Made by a program: the position numbers and the translations under genes. A stretch of 63,397 nucleotides of DNA from NCBI GenBank assembly GCA_017255395.1, contig JAFKDC010000027.1, forward strand, positions 1 to 63,397, written 5' to 3'. The notes beneath the pieces were generated by a model. The model saw only the letters and a program-made list of their open reading frames with translations, did no database searches and was not told the DNA's origin. This document shows positions 42,878-49,725 of this stretch, piece after piece (the stretch's first letter is position 1; each line of letters starts with the position of its first letter). The DNA is from Enemella evansiae (GTDB lineage: Bacteria; Pseudomonadota; Alphaproteobacteria; Rhodobacterales; Rhodobacteraceae).

Positions 42878-43084
42878 TCAGTGCCGATCCGAAGCCAGTT
42901 CAAAAGGAGTGGCCGGCTCGCTGAAGAGGCCGCTGCCAACCAGCGTCAAGAGGGTTCCCAGAACCGTCCCGCCCCCGAGATAGACCATCAGGGCCCCGCC
43001 AATCCCCATATCCGAGAAAGCGAAACAAAGAATGGCGGCCACCAGGGCAACCACGCTGCCGACCATGAACGAAATCACTGCCAT
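42878..43084 (-). CDS. Small two-helix membrane protein
   Basis: A 68-residue protein from ATG 43084, with GGGAGAGG just upstream. It consists of two hydrophobic helices (MAVISFMVGSVVALVAAILC and GGALMVYLGGGTVLGTLLTL) joined by a short polar turn (FAFSDMGIG), and a short polar tail. No family was recognised. Its start overlaps the end of the receiver/GGDEF-like gene by 10 bp, so the two are translated together. It could be a membrane partner of that regulator. Confidence 0.75.
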   Translation of the reverse strand: MAVISFMVGSVVALVAAILCFAFSDMGIGGALMVYLGGGTVLGTLLTLVGSGLFSEPATPFELASDRH

Positions 43085-44088
43085 GCTGTCCTCTCCCTTT
43101 CCATATCCGGTTGGCACTGTACGCCATCCATCCTTACCCGAGCGTTTACACGGTCCTTCACACGATCGAAGGAAACACGCACCCGTTGTCCGCGGCGGGC
43201 GCTGGGAGCGACCAGAGCGCTGACGCAGACACTGACCGATTGCAGCGCAGCCAGAACGCTCGCGGACGCGCAGGTGTCGAGATACCGGTTGATGCCCGCT
43301 TCGAAGTCCTGCGGCTGTTCGCCGACGATGTCGCGCGCGATGCAATAGAACGCGCCGCCGCCGACGTAGGACATCAGCAGCCGGTCCGTCTCGACGGTGG
43401 CGCAGATTCCCTTGGCGACCCGGGCCAGGATGGTTGCGAAGTTCCGGGTCGTGTTGTCATGGTAGTGGCGGACCGGGTCCTCGATCTGAACACCGAAGAT
43501 CCGGGTGCCCGCGAGGGCTTCGGCCGGTAGCTGGGTCAGATAGTTGCCCAGCGAGAACGGCAGGATCAGCCTGTCCACGCCCTCGACCAGAAGGCTGTCC
43601 GCCAGGGCAAAGCTGTGCTTGCCGCTGCGCGACAGGGGTGTCGCCTCGCCCTTGGCCAGATCCTTGCTCGACAGGATCTTGCACGCGTTGCGGTGCAACA
43701 TGCGCTGCGCGACGTGCACCCGTCCGACCAACTCCTTGGCCGCCGCGCTTTTAAGGATGTAGTCGTTGGCACCCGCGGCGAAGGCGGTTTCGATGGTTTG
43801 GGCATCGTTGCGCGCCGTCAGCATGATGATCGGAACGTCGCGATAGCGCGCCAGTTGCCGGACACGGCTGCACAGCTCGATTCCGTCCATGCCGGGCATT
43901 TCGATATCGAAGATAAGGCAGTCGAACAGCTGGTCGTCGTTGCCGAGGATCGCCAGGGCGGCCGCTCCGCTTTCGGCGACATGAAGGGGGGGAAAACCGG
44001 AACTGGAAAACAATACGGGCAGCAAGTCGCGGGAAATGGGACTGTCGTCTACTGCAAGAATTTTCACGTCCAGCTCCTGTTGGTTCAA
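43075..44088 (-). CDS. Response regulator with degenerate GGDEF-like output domain
   Basis: A 337-residue protein. Residues about 8-125 form a receiver domain (ILAVDDSPISRD, phospho-acceptor Asp61 in CLIFDIEMPGMDG, then LTAR and K in YILKSA). The second half looks like a diguanylate-cyclase fold that has lost its active site: LPFSLGNYLTQL, RIFGVQIEDPVRHYHDN and YVGGGAFYCIARD stand where an active enzyme has its R/N-rich entry helix and GG(D/E)EF. It is probably a catalytically dead c-di-GMP- or protein-binding output. It is the gene after the first giant repeat protein in the same direction, 106 bp away, so it may belong to that transcript. Confidence 0.75.
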   Translation of the reverse strand: MNQQELDVKILAVDDSPISRDLLPVLFSSSGFPPLHVAESGAAALAILGNDDQLFDCLIFDIEMPGMDGIELCSRVRQLARYRDVPIIMLTARNDAQTIETAFAAGANDYILKSAAAKELVGRVHVAQRMLHRNACKILSSKDLAKGEATPLSRSGKHSFALADSLLVEGVDRLILPFSLGNYLTQLPAEALAGTRIFGVQIEDPVRHYHDNTTRNFATILARVAKGICATVETDRLLMSYVGGGAFYCIARDIVGEQPQDFEAGINRYLDTCASASVLAALQSVSVCVSALVAPSARRGQRVRVSFDRVKDRVNARVRMDGVQCQPDMERERTAWQ

Positions 44089-44105
44089 ATTCTCTTTGCT
44101 TTATC

Positions 44106-44137
44106 CCGGACAGGGCGGGTGGTTTCGCCCTGTCCGG
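44106..44137 (-). terminator. Perfect 12-bp stem-loop between repeat protein 1 and the response regulator
   Basis: CCGGACAGGGCG (44106-44117) pairs perfectly with CGCCCTGTCCGG (44126-44137) over an 8-nt loop. No U-run follows on either strand. It lies 58 bp after the giant gene stop and 18 bp before the regulator start. It could limit transcription into the regulator or stabilise the 3' end of the long mRNA. Confidence 0.55.
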
Positions 44138-44194
44138 AGACCTGCCCCGCCTGGGGGGTACGGAGCAGGTAGGGGTTCCTTGTCCGTGAGTGGA

Positions 44195-45290
44195 TCAGCC
44201 GACGTCTTCGGAACCAATACCTGACAGCCCGCCGAGCAGACCGCCCACAAGGCCATCGTCTCCCAGAAGACCGTCGGTCAAGCCACCGCCGTCGCCACCG
44301 AGCAGACCGCCCACGAGGCCGTCGTCACCCAGCACGCCGTCGAGCAGACCACCGTCTTCGCTACCGAGCAGGCCGCCCACGAGGCCGTCCTCACCCAGTA
44401 CGCCGTCGAGCAGACCACCGCCTTCGCTACCAAGCAGACCGCCCACGAGGCCATCCTCACCCAGCACACCGTCGAGCAGGCCACCGTCTTCGCTACCGAG
44501 CAGGCCGCCCACGAGGCCATCGTCTCCCAGAAGACCGTCGGTCAGACCGCCGCCGTCACCACCGAGCAGACCGCCCACGAGACCGTCCTCACCCAGCAGG
44601 CCGTCGAGCAGACCACCGTCTTCGCTACCGAGCAGACCGCCCACGAGCCCGTCCTCACCCAGCAGACCGTCGGTCAAGCCACCGCCGTCGCCACCGAGCA
44701 GACCGCCCACGAGGCCATCCTCACCCAGCACCCCGTCGAGCAGGCCGCCGCCGTCGCCGCCGAGCAGACCGCCCACGAGACCGTCCTCACCCAGCAGGCC
44801 GTCGGTCAGACCACCGCCGTCGCCACCGAGCAGACCGCCCACGAGACCGTCCTCACCCAGCAGGCCGTCGAGCAGACCACCGTCTTCGCTACCGAGCAAA
44901 CCGCCCACGAGGCCGTCTTCACCCAGCACGCCGTCGGTCAGGCCACCGCCGTCGCCACCGAGCAGACCACCCACGAGGCCATCCTCACCCAGCAGGCCGT
45001 CGGTCAAGCCGCCGCCGTCACCGCCGAGCAGACCGCCCACGAGGCCGTCCTCACCCAGCACCCCGTCGAGCAGGCCGCCGCCGTCGCCGCCGAGCAAACC
45101 GCCTACGAGGCCGTCCTCACCCAGTACCCCGTCGAGCAGGCCGCCGCCGTCGCCGCCGAGCAGACCGCCCACGAGGCCGTCCTCACCCAGCACCCCGTCG
45201 AGCAGGCCGCCGCCGTCGCCGCCGAGCAGACCGCCCACGAGGCCGTCCTCACCCAGTACGCCGTCAAGCAGGCCGCCGCCGGTTACCGTG
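44195..45290 (-). repeat. 66-bp tandem repeat, 16 copies, in repeat protein 1
   Basis: The unit encodes 22 residues: GGGL, then L or T, DG, V or L, LG, E or D, DGLVGGLLG, then GD or SE. Variation is confined to five positions, and the copies alternate in a patchwork manner, as expected from unequal crossing-over or gene conversion. The final copy runs into the C-terminal tail. Confidence 0.9.
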
Positions 45291-47434
45291 TCGTCTCCGA
45301 GCAGGCCGCTGCCTGTCAAAGAGCCGACCAGGCCGTCACTGCCGGTGACATCCGACAGAAGCCCGTCATCGCCGACCAGATCGCCGAGCAGGCCATCCGA
45401 GCCAGTGACGTCGCCAAGAACGCCCTCGTTTCCAGTCAGGTCGCCCAGAAGCCCGCCATCCGCGATGACACCGTCGAGAAGGCCGTCGCCCACGCCCCCA
45501 AGCAGACCACCCGCAAGGCCGTCGTCACCCAGCACGCCGTCGAGCAGGCCACCGCCGTCGCCGCCGAGCAGACCGCCCAAGAGGCCATCTTCACCCAGCA
45601 CACCGTCGAGCAGGCCACCACCATCGGAGCCGCCCTCGCCGGTGTCACCCAGCAGACCGGTGCCCGTCAGGTCACCCAACAGGCCGTCGCTGCCGGTAAC
45701 ATCACCCAGAAGCCCGTCGTTGCCGACCAGATCGCCCAGCAGCCCTTCGGAGCCGGTGAGGTCTCCAAGCACGCCGTCGTTGCCGGTCAGGTCGCCCAGA
45801 AGGCCGTCGTCGGAAACCACACCATCCAGAAGGCCGGTGTCGGGGTCGACGGTTCCGTCTCCGAGGATGGGTTGACCGAGGAGCTCCTCGCCGAGGTCAC
45901 CGAGCGCCCCGTCGCCGCCCACAAGGTCCCCAAGCAGACCGTCCGAGCCGGTGATGTCGCCGAGAAGGCCATCGTTGCCGGTCAGATCTCCGAGAAGACC
46001 TTCATCGCCGATGATCGGATCGAGGAAGCCCTGCTCACCAGTCCCATCCGTCGGATCGGTGCCGTCAGTCGGATCGGTACCATCGGTCGGGTCGGTACCG
46101 TCGGTCGGGTCCGTGCCGTCCGTCGGGTCGGTGCCGTCAGTCGGATCGGTGCCGTCGGTCGGGTCGGTGCCGTCGGTCGGGTCGGTGCCGTCGGTCGGGT
46201 CGGTACCATCGGTCGGGTCCGTGCCGTCAGTCGGGTCAGTGCCGTCGGTCGGGTCCGTGCCGTCCGTCGGATCGGTACCATCAGTCGGGTCAGTCCCGTC
46301 GGTCGGGTCCGTGCCGTCGGTCGGGTCGGTGCCGTCGGTCGGGTCGGTGCCGTCAGTCGGGTCCGTGCCGTCGGTCGGATCGGTACCATCAGTCGGATCG
46401 GTGCCGTCAGTCGGATCGGTGCCGTCGGTCGGATCGGTGCCGTCAGTCGGGTCAGTGCCGTCGGTCGGGTCGGTACCATCAGTCGGGTCGGTACCGTCGG
46501 TCGGATCGGTACCGTCGGTCGGGTCCGTGCCGTCTGTCGGGTCGGTGCCGTCGGTCGGATCGGTGCCGTCCGTCGGGTCGGTGCCGTCCGTCGGGTCGGT
46601 ACCGTCGGTCGGATCGGTGCCATCAGTCGGGTCGGTGCCGTCGGTCGGGTCGGTGCCGTCGGTCGGATCGGTTCCGTCGGTCGGATCGGTTCCGTCTGTC
46701 GGGTCGGTACCGTCTGTCGGGTCGGTACCGTCAGTCGGGTCGGTACCATCGGTCGGGTCCGTGCCGTCGGTCGGGTCGGTACCGTCGGTCGGATCGGTGC
46801 CGTCTGTCGGGTCGGTACCGTCAGTCGGGTCGGTACCATCAGTCGGATCGGTACCATCGGTCGGGTCCGTGCCGTCGGTCGGGTCGGTACCGTCGGTCGG
46901 ATCGGTGCCGTCTGTCGGGTCGGTGCCGTCGGTCGGATCGGTTCCGTCTGTCGGGTCGGTACCGTCAGTCGGATCGGTGCCGTCGGTCGGATCGGTTCCG
47001 TCTGTCGGGTCGGTACCGTCAGTCGGATCGGTGCCGTCGGTCGGATCGGTGCCGTCGGTCGGATCGGTGCCGTCGGTCGGGTCCGTGCCGTCTGTCGGGT
47101 CGTCATCGTCGCTGCCGCCCCCGCCGCCGCTCAGAGCCAGACCCAGGCCGCTCAGGCCGGCTGCCGCCAATGCCGCCTGGTCTTCCATGTTCATGCCGAG
47201 ACCTGCAGCGGCCTGCTCGCCATCGTCCTCGACCTCCGGCGAATCCCCGAAGACCAAGCTGTGCAGGGAACCGCTCTCATGGGGTACGTGATAGCCCTCC
47301 ACGATGATCCGGTCGCCGTTGCGCAACTCGACGATCAGATCGTCACCCTGCCGGACGAAACGCGAAATATCGGTTCGATTCGCATCAATTCGGATTGCAA
47401 TTTCAGACCCGGCCTGGATCACGCTGTCAGCCAT
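44195..47434 (-). CDS. Giant repeat surface protein 1 (BapA-prefix-like, type I secretion substrate)
   Basis: A 1079-residue, Asp/Gly/Leu-rich, very acidic protein. Residues 10-65 (ISRFVRQGDDLIVELRNGD, then IIVEGYHVP) resemble the BapA prefix domain of large biofilm adhesins. After a Gly/Asp hinge, residues about 113-463 are 59 PTDG(TD) hexapeptides without one substitution. Then follow decapeptide-type repeats of the form G-x-D-G-L-L-G-D-x-T, and finally 16 copies of a 22-residue unit beginning GGGLLDGVLG. The C-terminus is LLGGLSGIGSEDVG. There is no Sec signal and no cysteine-rich domain, and a type I exporter is encoded nearby, so export from the C-terminus is likely. Adhesion or matrix function is inferred. 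ATG 47434 has AGAGGAA upstream. Confidence 0.85.
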   Translation of the reverse strand: MADSVIQAGSEIAIRIDANRTDISRFVRQGDDLIVELRNGDRIIVEGYHVPHESGSLHSLVFGDSPEVEDDGEQAAAGLGMNMEDQAALAAAGLSGLGLALSGGGGGSDDDDPTDGTDPTDGTDPTDGTDPTDGTDPTDGTDPTDGTDPTDGTDPTDGTDPTDGTDPTDGTDPTDGTDPTDGTDPTDGTDPTDGTDPTDGTDPTDGTDPTDGTDPTDGTDPTDGTDPTDGTDPTDGTDPTDGTDPTDGTDPTDGTDPTDGTDPTDGTDPTDGTDPTDGTDPTDGTDPTDGTDPTDGTDPTDGTDPTDGTDPTDGTDPTDGTDPTDGTDPTDGTDPTDGTDPTDGTDPTDGTDPTDGTDPTDGTDPTDGTDPTDGTDPTDGTDPTDGTDPTDGTDPTDGTDPTDGTDPTDGTDPTDGTDPTDGTDPTDGTDPTDGTDPTDGTDPTDGTDPTDGTDPTDGTDPTDGTGEQGFLDPIIGDEGLLGDLTGNDGLLGDITGSDGLLGDLVGGDGALGDLGEELLGQPILGDGTVDPDTGLLDGVVSDDGLLGDLTGNDGVLGDLTGSEGLLGDLVGNDGLLGDVTGSDGLLGDLTGTGLLGDTGEGGSDGGGLLDGVLGEDGLLGGLLGGDGGGLLDGVLGDDGLAGGLLGGVGDGLLDGVIADGGLLGDLTGNEGVLGDVTGSDGLLGDLVGDDGLLSDVTGSDGLVGSLTGSGLLGDDTVTGGGLLDGVLGEDGLVGGLLGGDGGGLLDGVLGEDGLVGGLLGGDGGGLLDGVLGEDGLVGGLLGGDGGGLLDGVLGEDGLVGGLLGGDGGGLTDGLLGEDGLVGGLLGGDGGGLTDGVLGEDGLVGGLLGSEDGGLLDGLLGEDGLVGGLLGGDGGGLTDGLLGEDGLVGGLLGGDGGGLLDGVLGEDGLVGGLLGGDGGGLTDGLLGEDGLVGGLLGSEDGGLLDGLLGEDGLVGGLLGGDGGGLTDGLLGDDGLVGGLLGSEDGGLLDGVLGEDGLVGGLLGSEGGGLLDGVLGEDGLVGGLLGSEDGGLLDGVLGDDGLVGGLLGGDGGGLTDGLLGDDGLVGGLLGGLSGIGSEDVG
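46043..47098 (-). repeat. 18-bp tandem repeat, 59 copies, encoding PTDGTD
   Basis: Counting Pro codons from 47098 to 46054 at 18-bp steps gives 59 units. The encoded hexapeptide is identical in every copy (the last is PTDGTG), while third codon positions differ freely (for example ACA, ACG, ACC and ACT for Thr; GAC or GAT for Asp). The tract links the N-terminal domain to the repeat body. Confidence 0.92.
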
Positions 47435-47519
47435 CGTTCATTCCTCTGTCCCAGACAGGCGCACCAGCGCCCATTCAAAAGTTCAATAACCATCTTTAGT
47501 TTTCAGTAAGCACTCTAAA

Positions 47520-47538
47520 GTATGTATCGTCAACCATA
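47520..47538 (-). promoter_or_regulatory. Conserved element upstream of repeat protein 1
   Basis: On the minus strand TATGGT (47538-47533) is followed, after 5 nt, by ATACATAC (47527-47520), 86 bp before the start codon. The same pair occurs before repeat protein 2 with a 3-nt gap. The whole spacer 47435-47611 is AT-richer than its surroundings, as expected for a promoter region. Confidence 0.45.
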
Positions 47539-47611
47539 ACGAGAGCGCTTATCGCTTTTTCTTTGCACATGGCCCCGCACGGGATGGCCGACGTGGCCGG
47601 ACTGGCCGCGT

Positions 47612-47645
47612 TCTCGCGGGCGCCGGATCGGTGACGCCCGCGAGA
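47612..47645 (-). terminator. 11-bp stem-loop after repeat protein 2
   Basis: TCTCGCGGGCG (47612-47622) pairs perfectly with CGCCCGCGAGA (47635-47645) over a 12-nt loop, beginning 9 bp after the stop codon of repeat protein 2. No U-run follows. It is likely the 3' end of that transcript. Confidence 0.55.
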
Positions 47646-47654
47646 GAAGAACCG

Positions 47655-49484
47655 TCAGGCCTGATCGTCGGACTGGGCGAGGCCGCCCAGAAGGTCGCCG
47701 GGCAGCAGCGATCCCAGCAGGCCGCCGTCGCCGCCGTCACCCAGCAGGCCGGTGCCAAGCAGGTCACCCGCGAGGCCATCCGACCCGGTGACATCGCCCA
47801 GAAGACCGTCGTCGCCGACAACTTCGCCAAGCAGGCCATCGGATCCGGTAACGTCACCCAGAAAGCCCTCGTTGCCGGTCACCGGCCCAAGCAGCCCGTC
47901 GTCCGCCACAACGGGGTCGAGCAGGCCGTCCTCGCCGCCGACGAGATCCGTCACCGCATCCGTGAGGCCGTCCACCGGCTCCAGCACCTCGTCCAGCAGG
48001 CCGCCGTCGCCACCGTCCCCCAGCAGGCCGGTGCCAAGCAGGTCGCCCGCGAGGCCATCCGATCCGGTCACATCGCCCAGCAGCCCCTCGTCGCCGGCGA
48101 CTTCGCCAAGCAGGCCGTCGGAGCCGGTGACGTCACCCAGAAGACCCTCGTTGCCAGTCACCGGCCCAAGCAGACCGTCGTCTGCCACGACGGGATCGAG
48201 CAGGCCGCCCTCGCCGCCGACGAGATCCGTCACCGCATCCGTGAGGCCGTCCACCGGCTCCAGCACCTCGTCCAGCAGGCCGCCGTCGCCGCCGTCACTC
48301 AGCAGGCCGGTGCCAAGCAGGTCACCCAACAGGCCATCCGAGCCGGTCACGTCACCCAGCAGGCCGTCATTGCCAAGGAGACCGCCAAGCAGGCCATCGG
48401 AACCCGTGACGTCGCCCAGAAGGCCATTGTTGCCGGTCACCGGCCCAAGCAGACCGTCATCGGAAAGCACGGGATCGAGCAGGCCACCTTCACCGCCGAC
48501 GAGCCCGGTCACCGCGTCCGTGAGGCCGCTTACCGGGTCCAGAACCCCGTCCAGCAAGCCGCCGCCGCCACCGTCACCCAGCAGGCCGGTGCCAAGCAGG
48601 TCGCCCAACAGGCCATCGGACCCGGTCACATCGCCCAGCAATCCATCGTCACCGACGAGGTCGCCAAGCAGGCCGTCAGAGCCGGTGACGTCACCCAGAA
48701 GGCCGTCGTTGCCGGTCACCGGGCCAAGCAGACCGTCATCGGCGAGGATGGGGTCGAGCAAACCGGCGGAACCATCCGTCGGGTCGGTTCCGTCAGTCGG
48801 ATCGGTGCCATCGGTCGGGTCGGTCCCGTCCGTCGGATCGGTGCCGTCGGTCGGGTCGGTGCCATCCGTCGGGTCGGTTCCGTCAGTCGGATCGGTGCCA
48901 TCGGTCGGGTCGGTCCCGTCCGTCGGATCGGTGCCGTCGGTCGGGTCGGTGCCATCCGTCGGGTCGGTCCCGTCTGTCGGATCGGTGCCGTCGGTCGGAT
49001 CGGTGCCGTCGGTCGGGTCGGTGCCGTCTGTCGGGTCGGTGCCGTCTGTCGGGTCGGTGCCGTCTGTCGGGTCGGTGCCGTCGGTTGGATCGGTGCCGTC
49101 TGTCGGGTCGGTCCCGTCCGTCGGGTCGGTCGGATCGCCGTCATCGTCAGATCCGGTCCCGGTCGATGCGGCGAGGCCCAGACCGGCGAGCGCGGAGCCA
49201 ATTCCCGCGACCGCCTCGTCCGGTATGGCAAAACCAAGGCCCGCCTCTTCCTCTTCGGGTCCATCTACACCCGAGACGCCGGTGTATGCGCCATCCGCGA
49301 ACAGCAGCCGATGAACGTCGCCGCCCTCCGCCGGGGTGTAGAAGCCCGTCACGCGAATCGTATCGCCAGAGGTCGTCTCGACAACCAGGTCCTGGCCCGC
49401 GCGCAGATAGCGTGAGACGTCTCCCGCATTGACCGGGAGAGTGACAGCCTGCGCCGGTCCGGCCGCAAGTACAGTGTTTGCCAT
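47655..49484 (-). CDS. Giant repeat surface protein 2 (BapA-prefix-like, type I secretion substrate)
   Basis: A 609-residue acidic protein with the same plan as protein 1. The N-terminal prefix-like domain spans about 15-70 (VSRYLRAGQDLVVETTSGD, then TIRVTGFYTPAEGGDVHRLLF). A hinge GTGSDDDGDPTD and 20 perfect PTDG(TD) hexapeptides follow. Then come about four 93-residue modules, each starting GLLDPV and made of five GxDGLLG(D/P/E) decapeptides plus a LLDEVLEPVDGLTDAV segment. The C-terminus is LLPGDLLGGLAQSDDQA. It lies 220 bp upstream of protein 1 and is read in the same direction. It is probably a paralogous substrate of the same exporter. ATG 49484 has AGGAAA upstream. Confidence 0.85.
   Translation of the reverse strand: MANTVLAAGPAQAVTLPVNAGDVSRYLRAGQDLVVETTSGDTIRVTGFYTPAEGGDVHRLLFADGAYTGVSGVDGPEEEEAGLGFAIPDEAVAGIGSALAGLGLAASTGTGSDDDGDPTDPTDGTDPTDGTDPTDGTDPTDGTDPTDGTDPTDGTDPTDGTDPTDGTDPTDGTDPTDGTDPTDGTDPTDGTDPTDGTDPTDGTDPTDGTDPTDGTDPTDGTDPTDGTDPTDGTDPTDGSAGLLDPILADDGLLGPVTGNDGLLGDVTGSDGLLGDLVGDDGLLGDVTGSDGLLGDLLGTGLLGDGGGGGLLDGVLDPVSGLTDAVTGLVGGEGGLLDPVLSDDGLLGPVTGNNGLLGDVTGSDGLLGGLLGNDGLLGDVTGSDGLLGDLLGTGLLSDGGDGGLLDEVLEPVDGLTDAVTDLVGGEGGLLDPVVADDGLLGPVTGNEGLLGDVTGSDGLLGEVAGDEGLLGDVTGSDGLAGDLLGTGLLGDGGDGGLLDEVLEPVDGLTDAVTDLVGGEDGLLDPVVADDGLLGPVTGNEGFLGDVTGSDGLLGEVVGDDGLLGDVTGSDGLAGDLLGTGLLGDGGDGGLLGSLLPGDLLGGLAQSDDQA
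48771..49124 (-). repeat. 18-bp tandem repeat, 20 copies, encoding PTDGTD
   Basis: Pro codons occur every 18 bp from 49124 to 48782, giving 20 units. The hexapeptide is the same as in repeat protein 1 and is again perfectly conserved at the protein level, with synonymous third-position changes. A block of about 108 bp is repeated almost identically near 48780-48990, which suggests recent local duplication. Confidence 0.9.
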
Positions 49485-49547
49485 CGTATCGTTTCCTGTT
49501 CAGCTGAGGTCAGGCGGCGGTCCGGGCCCGTCGCGCAAATATCTTTT

Positions 49548-49586
49548 GTATGTATTTGACCATACTATTGAATGGCAATGTGTCAA
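49548..49586 (-). promoter_or_regulatory. Promoter of repeat protein 2 with overlapping dyad
   Basis: On the minus strand a perfect -35 box TTGACA (49586-49581) is followed after 16 nt by TATGGT (49564-49559), then ATACATAC (49555-49548). The dyad GTATG-N8-CATAC (49548-49565) covers the -10 and the expected start site, about 68 bp before the ATG. This suggests an operator. The region 49485-49725 is shared with the divergent hybrid kinase gene. Confidence 0.55.
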
Positions 49587-49725
49587 TCGTATGTCCGCGC
49601 AGATATTTCCCTGTACATGGCGGTCGTTCGACGCTACCCGAGTGAGGTGGCCGCAGGGTCCGGCGGCCCGTCGAGGCGCGTCACCACCGCTGCGCGCCCC
49701 CTTCAGCAGGCGCGGAGGAGCAGGC

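Noticed and set aside
42382-42924. 180-codon plus-strand frame downstream of phnM
   Set aside because: Composition is Arg/Pro/Gly-rich without helices or motifs, there is no ribosome-binding site, and it runs into the small membrane protein on the other strand.
44190-45875. Long open frame on the plus strand opposite repeat protein 1, Ser/Pro-rich
   Set aside because: It is the antisense image of the 66-bp and decapeptide repeats. The minus-strand frame has the prefix domain, a ribosome-binding site and a conserved tail. The plus frame has no such features.
46043-47098. CRISPR-like appearance of many short direct repeats
   Set aside because: The units are contiguous 18-mers without unique spacers, they keep a reading frame, and no cas genes are nearby. 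It is a coding tandem repeat.
45951-47291. Plus-strand frame encoding a perfect SVPSVG-type repeat
   Set aside because: Antisense shadow of the PTDGTD tract. Synonymous variation preserves the minus-strand peptide. The Ser-Val-Pro repeat follows automatically from the 18-bp period.
47752-49314. Plus-strand Ser/Pro/Arg-rich frame opposite repeat protein 2
   Set aside because: Antisense shadow of the repeat modules, with no start signal and no recognisable domain.
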